From contig NZ_LT896588.1 in assembly GCF_900186615.1 (NCBI RefSeq), positions 642,783-705,851 on the forward strand: a stretch of DNA of 63,069 nt, read 5' to 3'. This document shows positions 43,197 to 50,271 of this stretch, piece after piece. The stretch comes from Parabacteroides bouchesdurhonensis (GTDB lineage: Bacteria; Bacteroidota; Bacteroidia; Bacteroidales; Tannerellaceae). The translations under genes were made by a program, and so were the position numbers. Numbering within the stretch: position 1 is the first letter of the stretch; every line of letters starts with the position of its first letter. The notes beneath the pieces are model-generated. The model was not told where the DNA came from. It did no database searches and saw only the letters and a list, made by a program, of their open reading frames with translations.

Positions 43197-43915
43197 TGAA
43201 TGTTTACCGTTATGTGTTTTACAATTTGTAAGGCGGTTGTTAGTCCTGACACATCTTCATTGATACCTCCTGAACTTCCATCGGGGCTACTATGCCCAAT
43301 CAAAGTTGCATCAAAAGACTTTTTGCCTGTTGATAAATCAATATTTGCAGCATACACAATTGCTGGCTGCCCGCTTCCCTCTTTACCTCCCGAATAATTT
43401 GCCTCTCCTTCTTTAGCCGATTTGGGAAATGCTTCGTTAAAGTCAGTGGAGTGATTAATCTCAATTTTTACAATGAATTGCTTTAGCGTACTTGCCGGAT
43501 TGAGTTTAACATCAAAACTCCCTTGTGGGGTTGCCCCTGAAATACCATCGGTCAGTGGTTCTTTTTTTGTTGGCAGATATAGCCCGTCATTATATTTCAC
43601 TCCACGTGAATAACACCAATATGGCAAGGCTTCCTTCCTTCGGTTTCCTCCTGATGCCTGCCACGATTGAGTAGCAATCTTATGAGTTACATACACTGTT
43701 GAAAGATAATTCCCTTGTACATCTTCCAGCCAAATGGCGATTTGGGGCGGATTCTTCTTGTTAATACCTAAGAACAAAGGGAAGTCATGCAACCATTCTT
43801 CACCTTGTTCGATGCGGATTTTCACATCTCCTTTTTCATACTCAATGAGTTCCTTTTGACAGGAACAAAGGCTAATAAGCCATAAATAAATGAATGTCAA
43901 TCCCATTTTCTTCAT
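43193..43915 (-). CDS. DUF2271-like lipoprotein
   Basis: A 240-residue lipoprotein with a lipobox (LISLCSC) after a short signal. Mature features match the DUF2271 pattern: PPQIAIWLEDVQGNYLSTVYVTHKIATQSW (about 55-84), then KYNDGLYLPTKKEPLTDGISGATPQGSFDVKL, and a final half with IEINHSTDFNEAFP. DUF2271 proteins are periplasmic and often occur with flavin or ferric reductases, so a redox role is likely but unproven. Heads a two-gene unit with the beta-barrel gene, and a TetR-type operator copy lies at 43948-43963 just upstream. Confidence 0.75.
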   Translation of the reverse strand: MKKMGLTFIYLWLISLCSCQKELIEYEKGDVKIRIEQGEEWLHDFPLFLGINKKNPPQIAIWLEDVQGNYLSTVYVTHKIATQSWQASGGNRRKEALPYWCYSRGVKYNDGLYLPTKKEPLTDGISGATPQGSFDVKLNPASTLKQFIVKIEINHSTDFNEAFPKSAKEGEANYSGGKEGSGQPAIVYAANIDLSTGKKSFDATLIGHSSPDGSSGGINEDVSGLTTALQIVKHITVNIQ

Positions 43916-43947
43916 GTTAGTTTTATTAATAGGTGATTATAATATTT

Positions 43948-43963
43948 GTTACCAAGTGGGAAC
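43948..43963. promoter_or_regulatory. Putative TetR operator upstream of the DUF2271-barrel unit
   Basis: GTTACCAAGTGGGAAC, an imperfect palindrome (GTTwCC-N4-GGwAAC) matching the two copies upstream of the tetR gene. It lies 33 bp before the lipoprotein ATG, consistent with repression of this unit by the element's own TetR. Confidence 0.55.
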
Positions 43964-43981
43964 ATTGCAGATAAAAAAATA

Positions 43982-44938
43982 TCAAACCAGTAATGATTCA
44001 ATCTTCTTGCGGGGAGAATAGGGTACTGGATTCGCGTACCCTATTCTTATTATCAATGTAGGATATTCCCTATTGATGGGTAATTCTTCTTGTAGAGTAA
44101 GTACTAACTTTGTAACTTCACAAGGCTGGTTCAGGAAAGCATAAGAAATCCCCATTTCAGTAATGTTCAGCAGGAAACGTTGTAGGGTACGCCCTAAATT
44201 GACCCATTCTTCAATCGTATTCTTCTGCGTGGTGCATACAACGAAATGAGACGAGGTTTCTATCTTCTTTTTATCTGATTTACTTTGAACTTTGGGCTTT
44301 AAAAACTGGTTCACTATGGGACGTGCCAATATCGTGGGAAGTGGTGGGTTGCCAAAGACCTGATAACACAAACCATCCAGTGTAGCTTCAACCTGTTTTC
44401 TATTAAAGCGCATCCACGAAAGGAGTTCCTTTTTGAAAAGGGTATCATTCATCTGGGTTTCATTTCCTTTCATGATGCATTCGGTTATTATGTTGGCAAA
44501 TGGTGTACCCATTTCGGCAAAATAGAATTGAACAGAATTTTCTTTCCGTATGGTTTGAAGCTGTTTCAGAACTTCATCAGATATTTTCTTCCTATTAAAA
44601 ATACTACGGTTTGTTTGCCGTTTTTCTATTTGAGAGAAAAGAGCATCTTCAATCATAGCTTCGGTTTTCGTGAGTTCAGCCGTTATTCCTTGTCTGCTAC
44701 ATTCAATAATATGTGCGGTATAACCAAAATGACTGGCGGAAATAAGTAAGTTCTCAACTGCACACCCTAAACTGATGAATAATTCCCGGTTGTCGCTATC
44801 AACAACTGGCAATGCTACCTCAAGATTGGGTATGATTGTAATTGTACTGGCAGCTATATGGAATTTCCACGGCTGTGTGTTATGCCCCGAAGGTGCTTTG
44901 GATGCATAACTGGCTATCTGTATATAATCAGTGTTCAT
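43982..44938 (-). CDS. Acg-like nitroreductase-family protein
   Basis: A 318-residue flavin-fold protein from the ATG at 44936-44938 (MNTDYIQIASYASKAPSGHNTQPWKFHI). An alternative ATG is one codon upstream. The SGHNTQPW motif (about 17-24) is the hallmark of this nitroreductase branch, and a duplicated domain follows (IEKRQTNRSIFNRKKI; LGRTLQRFLLNITEMGISYAFLNQPCEV). Acg-type proteins may bind or sequester FMN and need not reduce substrates. Translationally coupled to the tetR gene upstream (11-bp overlap). Confidence 0.8.
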   Translation of the reverse strand: MNTDYIQIASYASKAPSGHNTQPWKFHIAASTITIIPNLEVALPVVDSDNRELFISLGCAVENLLISASHFGYTAHIIECSRQGITAELTKTEAMIEDALFSQIEKRQTNRSIFNRKKISDEVLKQLQTIRKENSVQFYFAEMGTPFANIITECIMKGNETQMNDTLFKKELLSWMRFNRKQVEATLDGLCYQVFGNPPLPTILARPIVNQFLKPKVQSKSDKKKIETSSHFVVCTTQKNTIEEWVNLGRTLQRFLLNITEMGISYAFLNQPCEVTKLVLTLQEELPINREYPTLIIRIGYANPVPYSPRKKIESLLV

Positions 44939-45542
44939 CATGAAATACTTTATCAATTAAGACTTCAATACCTTCGCTTATCTGTTTCCAGCCGGAATCA
45001 TTATTCAGAGGGATGCTATTGTAAACCGGACAAAAATCTTCCAACATCACCAGATAAGTAATAGATGCTGTCAGGATAGAAGCCATTACCGCGATTTCCT
45101 GTTGGGGGTGTCCTATTAGTTGGCTTACTTTCTCAACTAGGTTTACCCCTATCTTTTCCCGTTGCTCTCTCAGTTTTACAATCATGTCGTTATTGCAAGA
45201 TAGTTCCCAGCGATAGAGCCGTTTCAATGTCGGATTACTCCTTAGTTGTTCTATCTGCCCCTGAAACATCTTTTTCACAAATGCAGATAGCTGTTCACGT
45301 TCAGGGAATTCGAGTGGAAAATTTAGCCAAAAATCATGCTGCCGAATATAAGCTGCCATCAATCCTTCTACCGAACCAAAGTAGCGGTATATCAATATTT
45401 TTGAAACACCCGATTGAGTAGCTACGGCATTAATGCCAATTTTCTCAAAACCATCATTGGCAATCATTTCGCCGATAGTATTTAACAAACGTTTTTCGGT
45501 GGCTTCCCTGTCCCTTTCTACAGTTATACTCTTTTCTTTCAT
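44928..45542 (-). CDS. TetR/AcrR-family transcriptional repressor
   Basis: A 204-residue regulator. The N-terminal HTH is at about 12-60 (RDREATEKRLLNTIGEMIANDGFEKIGINAVATQSGVSKILIYRYFGSVEGLMAAYI), and an all-helical ligand-binding domain follows. Two operator-like palindromes sit in its own promoter region (45553-45592), and a third sits before the DUF2271 gene. It therefore probably represses itself, the coupled nitroreductase gene and the lipoprotein-barrel unit, with a small molecule lifting repression. The inducer is unknown. Confidence 0.9.
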   Translation of the reverse strand: MKEKSITVERDREATEKRLLNTIGEMIANDGFEKIGINAVATQSGVSKILIYRYFGSVEGLMAAYIRQHDFWLNFPLEFPEREQLSAFVKKMFQGQIEQLRSNPTLKRLYRWELSCNNDMIVKLREQREKIGVNLVEKVSQLIGHPQQEIAVMASILTASITYLVMLEDFCPVYNSIPLNNDSGWKQISEGIEVLIDKVFHDEH

Positions 45543-45552
45543 ATCGCATAGT

Positions 45553-45592
45553 GTTACTATTCGGGAACAAATATATGTTACTTATTGGAAAC
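45553..45592. promoter_or_regulatory. tetR promoter with two operator copies
   Basis: GTTACTATTCGGGAAC (45553-45568) and GTTACTTATTGGAAAC (45577-45592), direct copies of one imperfect palindrome, 24 bp start to start. A minus-strand -7 box (CAAATATA, 45568-45575) lies between them and overlaps the first copy by one base, so a bound repressor would block the promoter. A third copy is at 43948-43963. Confidence 0.65.
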
Positions 45593-45748
45593 ATACAACT
45601 CTTTCTTGCTTTATTTTCTTCATTCTGCTCAAAATGAGTAAAATGTAATTAGACACTTGTTGACACAGAAGACATTGAAAGACAGTTTTATTTAGCATTT
45701 GGCAATATCTCTATATTTGCAGGCAGAATCTAAAACACTGATTAATAT

Positions 45749-46045
45749 ATGGATATAGTAGCAATAGAAAGAGCTTCCTTTGATTCTTTTAGAAAGAAAC
45801 TGGAACAGATATTATCGTTGGTAGATAGTGGCTCTCTATCTTCCTTTGATACGTACATAGAAAAAGAATGGATAGAGGGTAGGACATTGGCAACATCTTT
45901 GCATATTTCCCTGCGAAGTCTGCAAACATTGAGGGAAAGGGGCAAACTATCCTTTTCAACTGTCGGAAAGAAAGTCTATTATAAAGTAGCCGAAGTACAA
46001 AAGCTACTGGATTTAGGAAGAATAAAAATAACCACTAAAGAATAA
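45749..46045 (+). CDS. Helix-turn-helix protein, excisionase-like (first of two)
   Basis: A 98-residue protein with an N-terminal helical segment and a winged HTH (EWIEGRTLATSLHISLRSLQTLRERGKLSFSTVGKKVYYKVAEVQKLL, about 35-85). A likely -7 box TATATTTG is at 45712-45719. Directly followed by a second HTH gene on the same strand; the pair points toward the integrase gene. On similar Bacteroides elements such pairs regulate integration/excision. Confidence 0.8.
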   Translation: MDIVAIERASFDSFRKKLEQILSLVDSGSLSSFDTYIEKEWIEGRTLATSLHISLRSLQTLRERGKLSFSTVGKKVYYKVAEVQKLLDLGRIKITTKE

Positions 46046-46051
46046 TTGCTT

Positions 46052-46354
46052 ATGGATTTATACACGAATGAGGATAGCCGGAAATTATTGCTGTCATTGG
46101 ATAAGGCTCTACCTTATATAGAATATGCTTTGAAAAACGGTAAACCAGCATTTGAGGGAGAACGGTATCTGACGAGCGAAGAACTTTGTTCTATACTCAA
46201 AATCAGCCGTAGAACTCTACAAGATTATCGGGATGATGGGGTATTCCCTTTTATTCAACTACCGGGCAAAGTGCTATTCCGCGAATCGGATATTAGGAAA
46301 GTACTGGAAGATAGGTTTCGTTCAGCCTATGATATAGAAGATTATCCCCTTTAG
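46052..46354 (+). CDS. Helix-turn-helix protein, excisionase-like (second of two)
   Basis: A 100-residue protein from the ATG at 46052-46054 (MDLYTNEDSRKLLLSLDKAL); an upstream TTG at 46046 is also in frame. The DNA-binding part is YLTSEELCSILKISRRTLQDYRDDGVFPFIQLPGKVLFRESDIRKVL (about 44-90), the helix_turn_helix_17-like domain. It starts 6 bp after the previous HTH gene. A bidirectional terminator separates it from the convergent integrase gene. Confidence 0.8.
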   Translation: MDLYTNEDSRKLLLSLDKALPYIEYALKNGKPAFEGERYLTSEELCSILKISRRTLQDYRDDGVFPFIQLPGKVLFRESDIRKVLEDRFRSAYDIEDYPL

Positions 46355-46374
46355 CTTTTAATAGCGAATACAGA

Positions 46375-46412
46375 AAAACGGCTACCGTCCGATTGGATCA
46401 GGTAGCCGTTTT
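46375..46412. terminator. Bidirectional terminator between HTH pair and integrase
   Basis: Perfect 12-bp stem AAAACGGCTACC (46375-46386) / GGTAGCCGTTTT (46401-46412), 14-nt loop, T-runs on both strands, between converging genes. Confidence 0.85.
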
Positions 46413-46417
46413 CATCT

Positions 46418-47644
46418 TTAGGTGGTTTTGGTAGAGAAGTTCTCCCGTACATTCTGCATATCCCGAAGAATACTTTGATCTAATACTTTTGCGTATCGCT
46501 GTGTCATTTTTGTATTGGTATGACCGAGCATTTTAGCTACATTTTCCAGTGATACATTATTCGCTAAGGCAATAACGGTCGAAAATGTGTGCCGCCCAGT
46601 GTGCGTGCTCAGGCTCTTTTTTATACCGCAGAAATCAGCGATTTCTTTCAGGTAACTATTCATTTTTTGATTGCATGGCACGGGTAATAGCGTATCTTTC
46701 TTTTTCGCCAGTGGATGCCCTTTGTATTTCTCCAATATTGCTAAAGGAATATCCAAAAGAGGAATATTACACATGATCTTCGTCTTCTGCCTGGCTTTCC
46801 TTATCCACAAATTCCCCTGATTGTCAGGTACAAGATGTTCAGGCTTTAACTCTGATACATCGATGAAAGCTAAACCAGTCCAGCACTGGAACAGAAAAAT
46901 GTCACGTACCAAATCCAATCGGGGAATATCAAAGACTTTGTTTTGCATGACCTCTAATTCCTCTTTGGTCAGAAACTCCTTGTGTACTTCCTGCTCATGG
47001 AAACGGATATTGATAAATGGGTCTTTCTCCATCCAATCATTTGCTAATGCCATATTGGTTATTTTCTTCACTACTTTCATGTAGCGGATTACAGTATTCT
47101 CCTGTAAGTCCTTCTTAGCTTTCAAGAAGTGAATGTAGTCCTGAATGATGGCATGGCTTATTTCTTTCATGGGAATATCTTTTAGGTGATACTCCTTCAA
47201 AGCCATCTCTTTGAAATACCGTAAACAAGTATCAAATCGGGAGATAGTTACTTTGGCGTAATCCTTGCCAATCAATTCACGGCATTTGTCATTATGCTCC
47301 TGAAAAATTTCAAAGAACATCATGTGCTTTTCGTCCAGTCCGAGAAAGCGTCTTTTAATCTCCATCGGATTGATAAGTTTATTTTCATCTTCCAAAGTTC
47401 GATGAATATCGTACAGGCGCAGTTTAACCGATTCAAGATAACGGTTTACCTCTACTGATTTAGCGTCTTTGCCCGTACACCGTTCCTTAGCTTGCGACCA
47501 AAGTTCTGGCTTAACGGTTCTTTTTAGCTGCATTTCAGCTAATTGACCTTGAATTGTTATCCGCAACATGATTGGTGTCTCACCAGATTTCACTGTTCTT
47601 GTCTTGCGGATGAAGAACAGCACGTTGAAAGTCTGTCGTTTCAT
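46418..47644 (-). CDS. Tyrosine recombinase (integrase) of the mobilizable element
   Basis: A 408-residue integrase: an N-terminal Arm-DNA-binding domain (TFNVLFFIRKTRTVKSGETPIMLRITIQGQ), a SAM-like core-binding domain (EIFQEHNDKCRELIGKDYAKVTISRFDTCLRYF) and a catalytic domain with His348, Arg351 (HTGRHTF), His375 (LGHTN) and nucleophile Tyr384 (TQRYAKV). At the usual first catalytic Arg position the sequence reads WTGLAFIDV with Ala, as in a branch of Bacteroidetes integrases that includes IntDOT-like enzymes. It sits next to the tRNA-Phe att site at the right end of the element, the standard position. Confidence 0.93.
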   Translation of the reverse strand: MKRQTFNVLFFIRKTRTVKSGETPIMLRITIQGQLAEMQLKRTVKPELWSQAKERCTGKDAKSVEVNRYLESVKLRLYDIHRTLEDENKLINPMEIKRRFLGLDEKHMMFFEIFQEHNDKCRELIGKDYAKVTISRFDTCLRYFKEMALKEYHLKDIPMKEISHAIIQDYIHFLKAKKDLQENTVIRYMKVVKKITNMALANDWMEKDPFINIRFHEQEVHKEFLTKEELEVMQNKVFDIPRLDLVRDIFLFQCWTGLAFIDVSELKPEHLVPDNQGNLWIRKARQKTKIMCNIPLLDIPLAILEKYKGHPLAKKKDTLLPVPCNQKMNSYLKEIADFCGIKKSLSTHTGRHTFSTVIALANNVSLENVAKMLGHTNTKMTQRYAKVLDQSILRDMQNVRENFSTKTT

Positions 47645-47731
47645 ACTTCAAAAAATTAATGTTTAAAGTTACTGAATCGTGCAGTATAGCAGGAATTAAA
47701 CGATAAGACAATCAACGACTTAGGGTACAAT

Positions 47732-47777
47732 TCGTGGACATTTTTTTCGAGACTAAAATTGTCCACGATTTAGCACA
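47732..47777. promoter_or_regulatory. Putative integrase arm-type binding sites
   Basis: Inverted 9-bp copies TCGTGGACA (47732-47740) and TGTCCACGA (47760-47768). The longer CACGATTTAGCACA (47764-47777) is repeated at 35735-35748 near the left end. Position between integrase start and att core fits arm-type sites. Confidence 0.45.
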
Positions 47778-47817
47778 GCGGAAGTGCGTAATTCTGCCAA
47801 AAATATGCGGATTAGGG

Positions 47818-47893
47818 GAAAAAGAAAATCCCTGAAATGTTTAATTTTCAGGGATTTACCAAAAGTGAAATGCTTTTAAAGTGGTGCCACCAG
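47818..47893. repeat. att-like copy 3 with terminator, right end of the element
   Basis: Near-identical to 35590-35667. Includes a terminator that now serves tRNA-Phe (AAATCCCTGAAA 47826-47837 / TTTCAGGGATTT 47846-47857, T-run on the minus strand) and TTTTAAAGTGGTGCCACCAG at 47874-47893, which covers the tRNA 3' end. Sequence to the left of it is element DNA, to the right chromosome. Confidence 0.75.
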
Positions 47894-47954
47894 GAATCGA
47901 ACCGGGGACACAAGGATTTTCAGTCCTTTGCTCTACCAACTGAGCTATGGCACC
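47882..47954 (-). tRNA. tRNA-Phe (GAA)
   Basis: 73 nt. Acceptor GGTGCCA/TGGCACC, D-stem GCTC/GAGC, anticodon stem AAGGA/TCCTT with loop CTGAAAA (anticodon GAA). The T-stem CCCGG/CCTGG has a C-T mismatch at the third pair. Its 3' end overlaps the att sequence of the mobile element. Confidence 0.96.
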
Positions 47955-47992
47955 ATAATGTAGTTTTTGTATCGTTGTTTCGATTACGGGTG

Positions 47993-48022
47993 CAAAGATA
48001 GAGACTTTTTTCAAATACGCAA
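47993..48022 (-). promoter_or_regulatory. tRNA-Phe promoter
   Basis: Minus-strand TTG (complement of CAA at 48020-48022), 19-nt spacer, TATCTTTG (complement of CAAAGATA at 47993-48000), 38 bp before the tRNA 5' end. Confidence 0.7.
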
Positions 48023-48122
48023 TAACCCGTATGCTTTTTTTGAGAAAATATTCCGTAGAATGGAACAGACCGGATAGTAAACTTCTCGTAAAAAACACAA
48101 ATCCGGTCCAGTCTTTCTTATT

Positions 48123-49151
48123 TTAATGTAACGAATTCCAGCCTTGAGCTTTAAGTTCTATCTCTCCACCATCACGACCTACGAGATAATTACCCAGTTC
48201 CGGCTTTGTAATGTGACCTATGACTTTAACGCCTTTCATTTCCGAAACTTTGTCATGTTCGGTCAATGGAACAGTAAATAACAATTCGTAGTCTTCTCCA
48301 CCGTTCAACGCAGCGGTTATCAGGCTCATATTAAATTGCTCTGCCATTACTGCCGTTTGATAGTCGATAGGAATGCGGTCTTCGTATATCTGGCAGCCCA
48401 CATTGCTGGCAGTGGAAATATGCAGTAATTCGGAAGATAAACCATCCGAAATATCCATCATCGCAGTAGGCACGACATTTGCCTGCGCTAACATTTCTAT
48501 TATATCTTTACGCGCTTCCGGCTTCAACTGGCGTTCCAGCAAATACTCCTTGCCTGTAAAGTCAGGAGTAAAATCTTTCTGCCCTTTAAATACACTCTTT
48601 TCACGCTCCAATAATTGCAATCCCATATACGCGGCACCCAAATCGCCGGAGACACAGATCAAATCCGTCTCCTTAGCCCCGCTACGATATACAACTTTTC
48701 CCTTTTCACCTTCACCTATGCAAGTAATACTGATAGTAAGACCCGTTAAAGAAGCCGATGTATCGCCTCCCACAAGGTCTACGCCATAAATATCGCAGGC
48801 CAGCTTTATTCCGCTATAGAGCTCGTCAAGGTCTTCTACGCTAAAACGTTTGGAAATACCTAAAGAGACGGTTATCTGCTTTGGTTTTCCGTTCATGGCA
48901 TAAATATCGGAGAAGTTCACCACTGCCGATTTATATCCCAGATGTTTCAATGGAACATACATAAGATCAAAATGGACACCCTCAAGCAATAAATCGGTAG
49001 TTACCAGCACTTGCTTGTCTTTATAGTCCAATACGGCGGCATCATCTCCCACCCCGTTTAACGTAGAGTTATTCTTTAATTCAATCTTGTCTGTCAGGTG
49101 ACGGATCAAACCAAATTCACCTAATGTTGATATTTCTGTTCTGTCGCTCAT
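48123..49151 (-). CDS. thiL: Thiamine-monophosphate kinase
   Basis: A 342-residue AIR-synthase-related kinase. Family signatures: GEFGLIRHLTDKI near the start, NGVGDDAAVLDY near 35-46, TTDLLLEGVHFDL near 52-64, the AVVNFSDIYAMNGKPKQITVSL block near 75-96 and LVGGDTSAS near 122. It phosphorylates thiamine monophosphate to the active diphosphate cofactor. First core gene right of tRNA-Phe, in the same-strand string with lpxK (6 bp upstream) and sppA, so probably co-transcribed. Confidence 0.95.
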   Translation of the reverse strand: MSDRTEISTLGEFGLIRHLTDKIELKNNSTLNGVGDDAAVLDYKDKQVLVTTDLLLEGVHFDLMYVPLKHLGYKSAVVNFSDIYAMNGKPKQITVSLGISKRFSVEDLDELYSGIKLACDIYGVDLVGGDTSASLTGLTISITCIGEGEKGKVVYRSGAKETDLICVSGDLGAAYMGLQLLEREKSVFKGQKDFTPDFTGKEYLLERQLKPEARKDIIEMLAQANVVPTAMMDISDGLSSELLHISTASNVGCQIYEDRIPIDYQTAVMAEQFNMSLITAALNGGEDYELLFTVPLTEHDKVSEMKGVKVIGHITKPELGNYLVGRDGGEIELKAQGWNSLH

Positions 49152-49157
49152 ATTTTA

Positions 49158-50264
49158 TTAACGTGATATACAGTTCTTTTGAATGGTAGTAATATGTTTT
49201 TTCAGCATTTCGTTAAATGCATCTTGTTTGTCTAAACAAAAATTAATTGTGATAGGTAAATAATAAAGCATCTTTTTCCACTCATCCGGCAGCAAAGGAT
49301 TATTTTGCAACCGGGCGGCATCCTTCTCCGTAACTAAAATAAGCTTGCCGGGAGACGTCATTTTATCAAAAACGGCTTTTATCTGCTTCATATCTTTTTT
49401 GCCGAAAGCGTGATGATCAGCAAATGTAATTGCCGTTACTTTATCCGAATATTTGCCGGCTTCCTTTATAAAATATTCCGGAGACGCAATTCCTGCCAAT
49501 AGCAAAATCTCATCGTCCCTCTGAATATCTTTTACTGTAAGAGGCTTCGCTTCTTGAGGAAACAGGGGTTCTATCTCTCCATAACAAACACGGGTAAAGA
49601 ATAGTTGTTGATGAGCCATCAATTTCATATTACCTCCCATGATGCGATAATCAATAGGTTTTAATTCGTCACTACATTTAGTAACAATAACCACGTCAGC
49701 ACGGCGGATACCACTTGCAGGCTCACGCAAACGTCCTAAGGGTAATAGCTCATCATAATAATACAAACGATTATAATCGGTCAATACAACAGACAATGAA
49801 GGGATTACATACCTATGTTGAAATGCGTCATCCAATAAAATCACATCAGGTCGTTTTTCTTTAGGAAATGCCAACAAATTACGGATACCACGCCGGCGGT
49901 TCGCATCTACAGCAACTTGAACATCCGGAAACTTTCGTTTCATCTGATAAGGTTCATCCCCGATCTCATCACTGGTACTTTCCGGCGTAGACAAAACGAA
50001 TCCGGTAGTTTTACGCTTATATCCACGGCTTAATACTGCTACTTTATATAGAGGACTAAGTAGACGGATAATATATTCGGTATGAGGAGTCTTTCCGGTT
50101 CCTCCGGCCGACAGGTTCCCAACACATATAACAGGTACCGGAAACTGTTCAGATTGAAGCAACCCCCAATCGAACAATCGATTCCTAAACCAAACTCCTA
50201 TACCATATAAAAATGCTATTGGAGAAAAGATGTGATTTAATTTAATCGTATTATCTGTCGGCAT
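49158..50264 (-). CDS. lpxK: Tetraacyldisaccharide 4'-kinase (lipid A biosynthesis)
   Basis: A 368-residue membrane-associated kinase. P-loop CVGNLSAGGTGKTP near residues 47-60 after a short membrane-interacting helix, and the later LxpK motif DVILLDDAFQHRYV near 140-153. It phosphorylates the 4' position of tetraacyldisaccharide-1-phosphate to make lipid IVA. Lies between thiL and sppA with gaps of 6-7 bp, so translation of the three is close-coupled. Confidence 0.95.
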   Translation of the reverse strand: MPTDNTIKLNHIFSPIAFLYGIGVWFRNRLFDWGLLQSEQFPVPVICVGNLSAGGTGKTPHTEYIIRLLSPLYKVAVLSRGYKRKTTGFVLSTPESTSDEIGDEPYQMKRKFPDVQVAVDANRRRGIRNLLAFPKEKRPDVILLDDAFQHRYVIPSLSVVLTDYNRLYYYDELLPLGRLREPASGIRRADVVIVTKCSDELKPIDYRIMGGNMKLMAHQQLFFTRVCYGEIEPLFPQEAKPLTVKDIQRDDEILLLAGIASPEYFIKEAGKYSDKVTAITFADHHAFGKKDMKQIKAVFDKMTSPGKLILVTEKDAARLQNNPLLPDEWKKMLYYLPITINFCLDKQDAFNEMLKKHITTIQKNCISR

Positions 50265-50271
50265 ATTTGAT

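Larger units (their letters stand above)
35661..47893. mobile_element. Integrative mobilizable element inserted at tRNA-Phe
   Basis: A 12.2-kb AT-rich element between att-like copies 2 and 3. It has a tyrosine integrase next to the tRNA, three excisionase-type HTH proteins, a relaxase and BfmA-type accessory protein, a structured oriT candidate, and cargo: a helicase-nuclease fusion and a TetR-controlled redox module. There are no mating-pore genes, so it should be mobilizable in trans and not self-conjugative. The sequence CACGATTTAGCACA occurs near both ends (35735-35748 and 47764-47777), consistent with integrase arm sites. Exact ends depend on where crossover occurs inside the shared att sequence. 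Confidence 0.8.

Noticed and set aside
48068-48108. Hairpin GACCGGAT/ATCCGGTC as terminator of thiL
   Set aside because: The loop is 25 nt and no T-run follows on the coding strand. A weak structural signal only.
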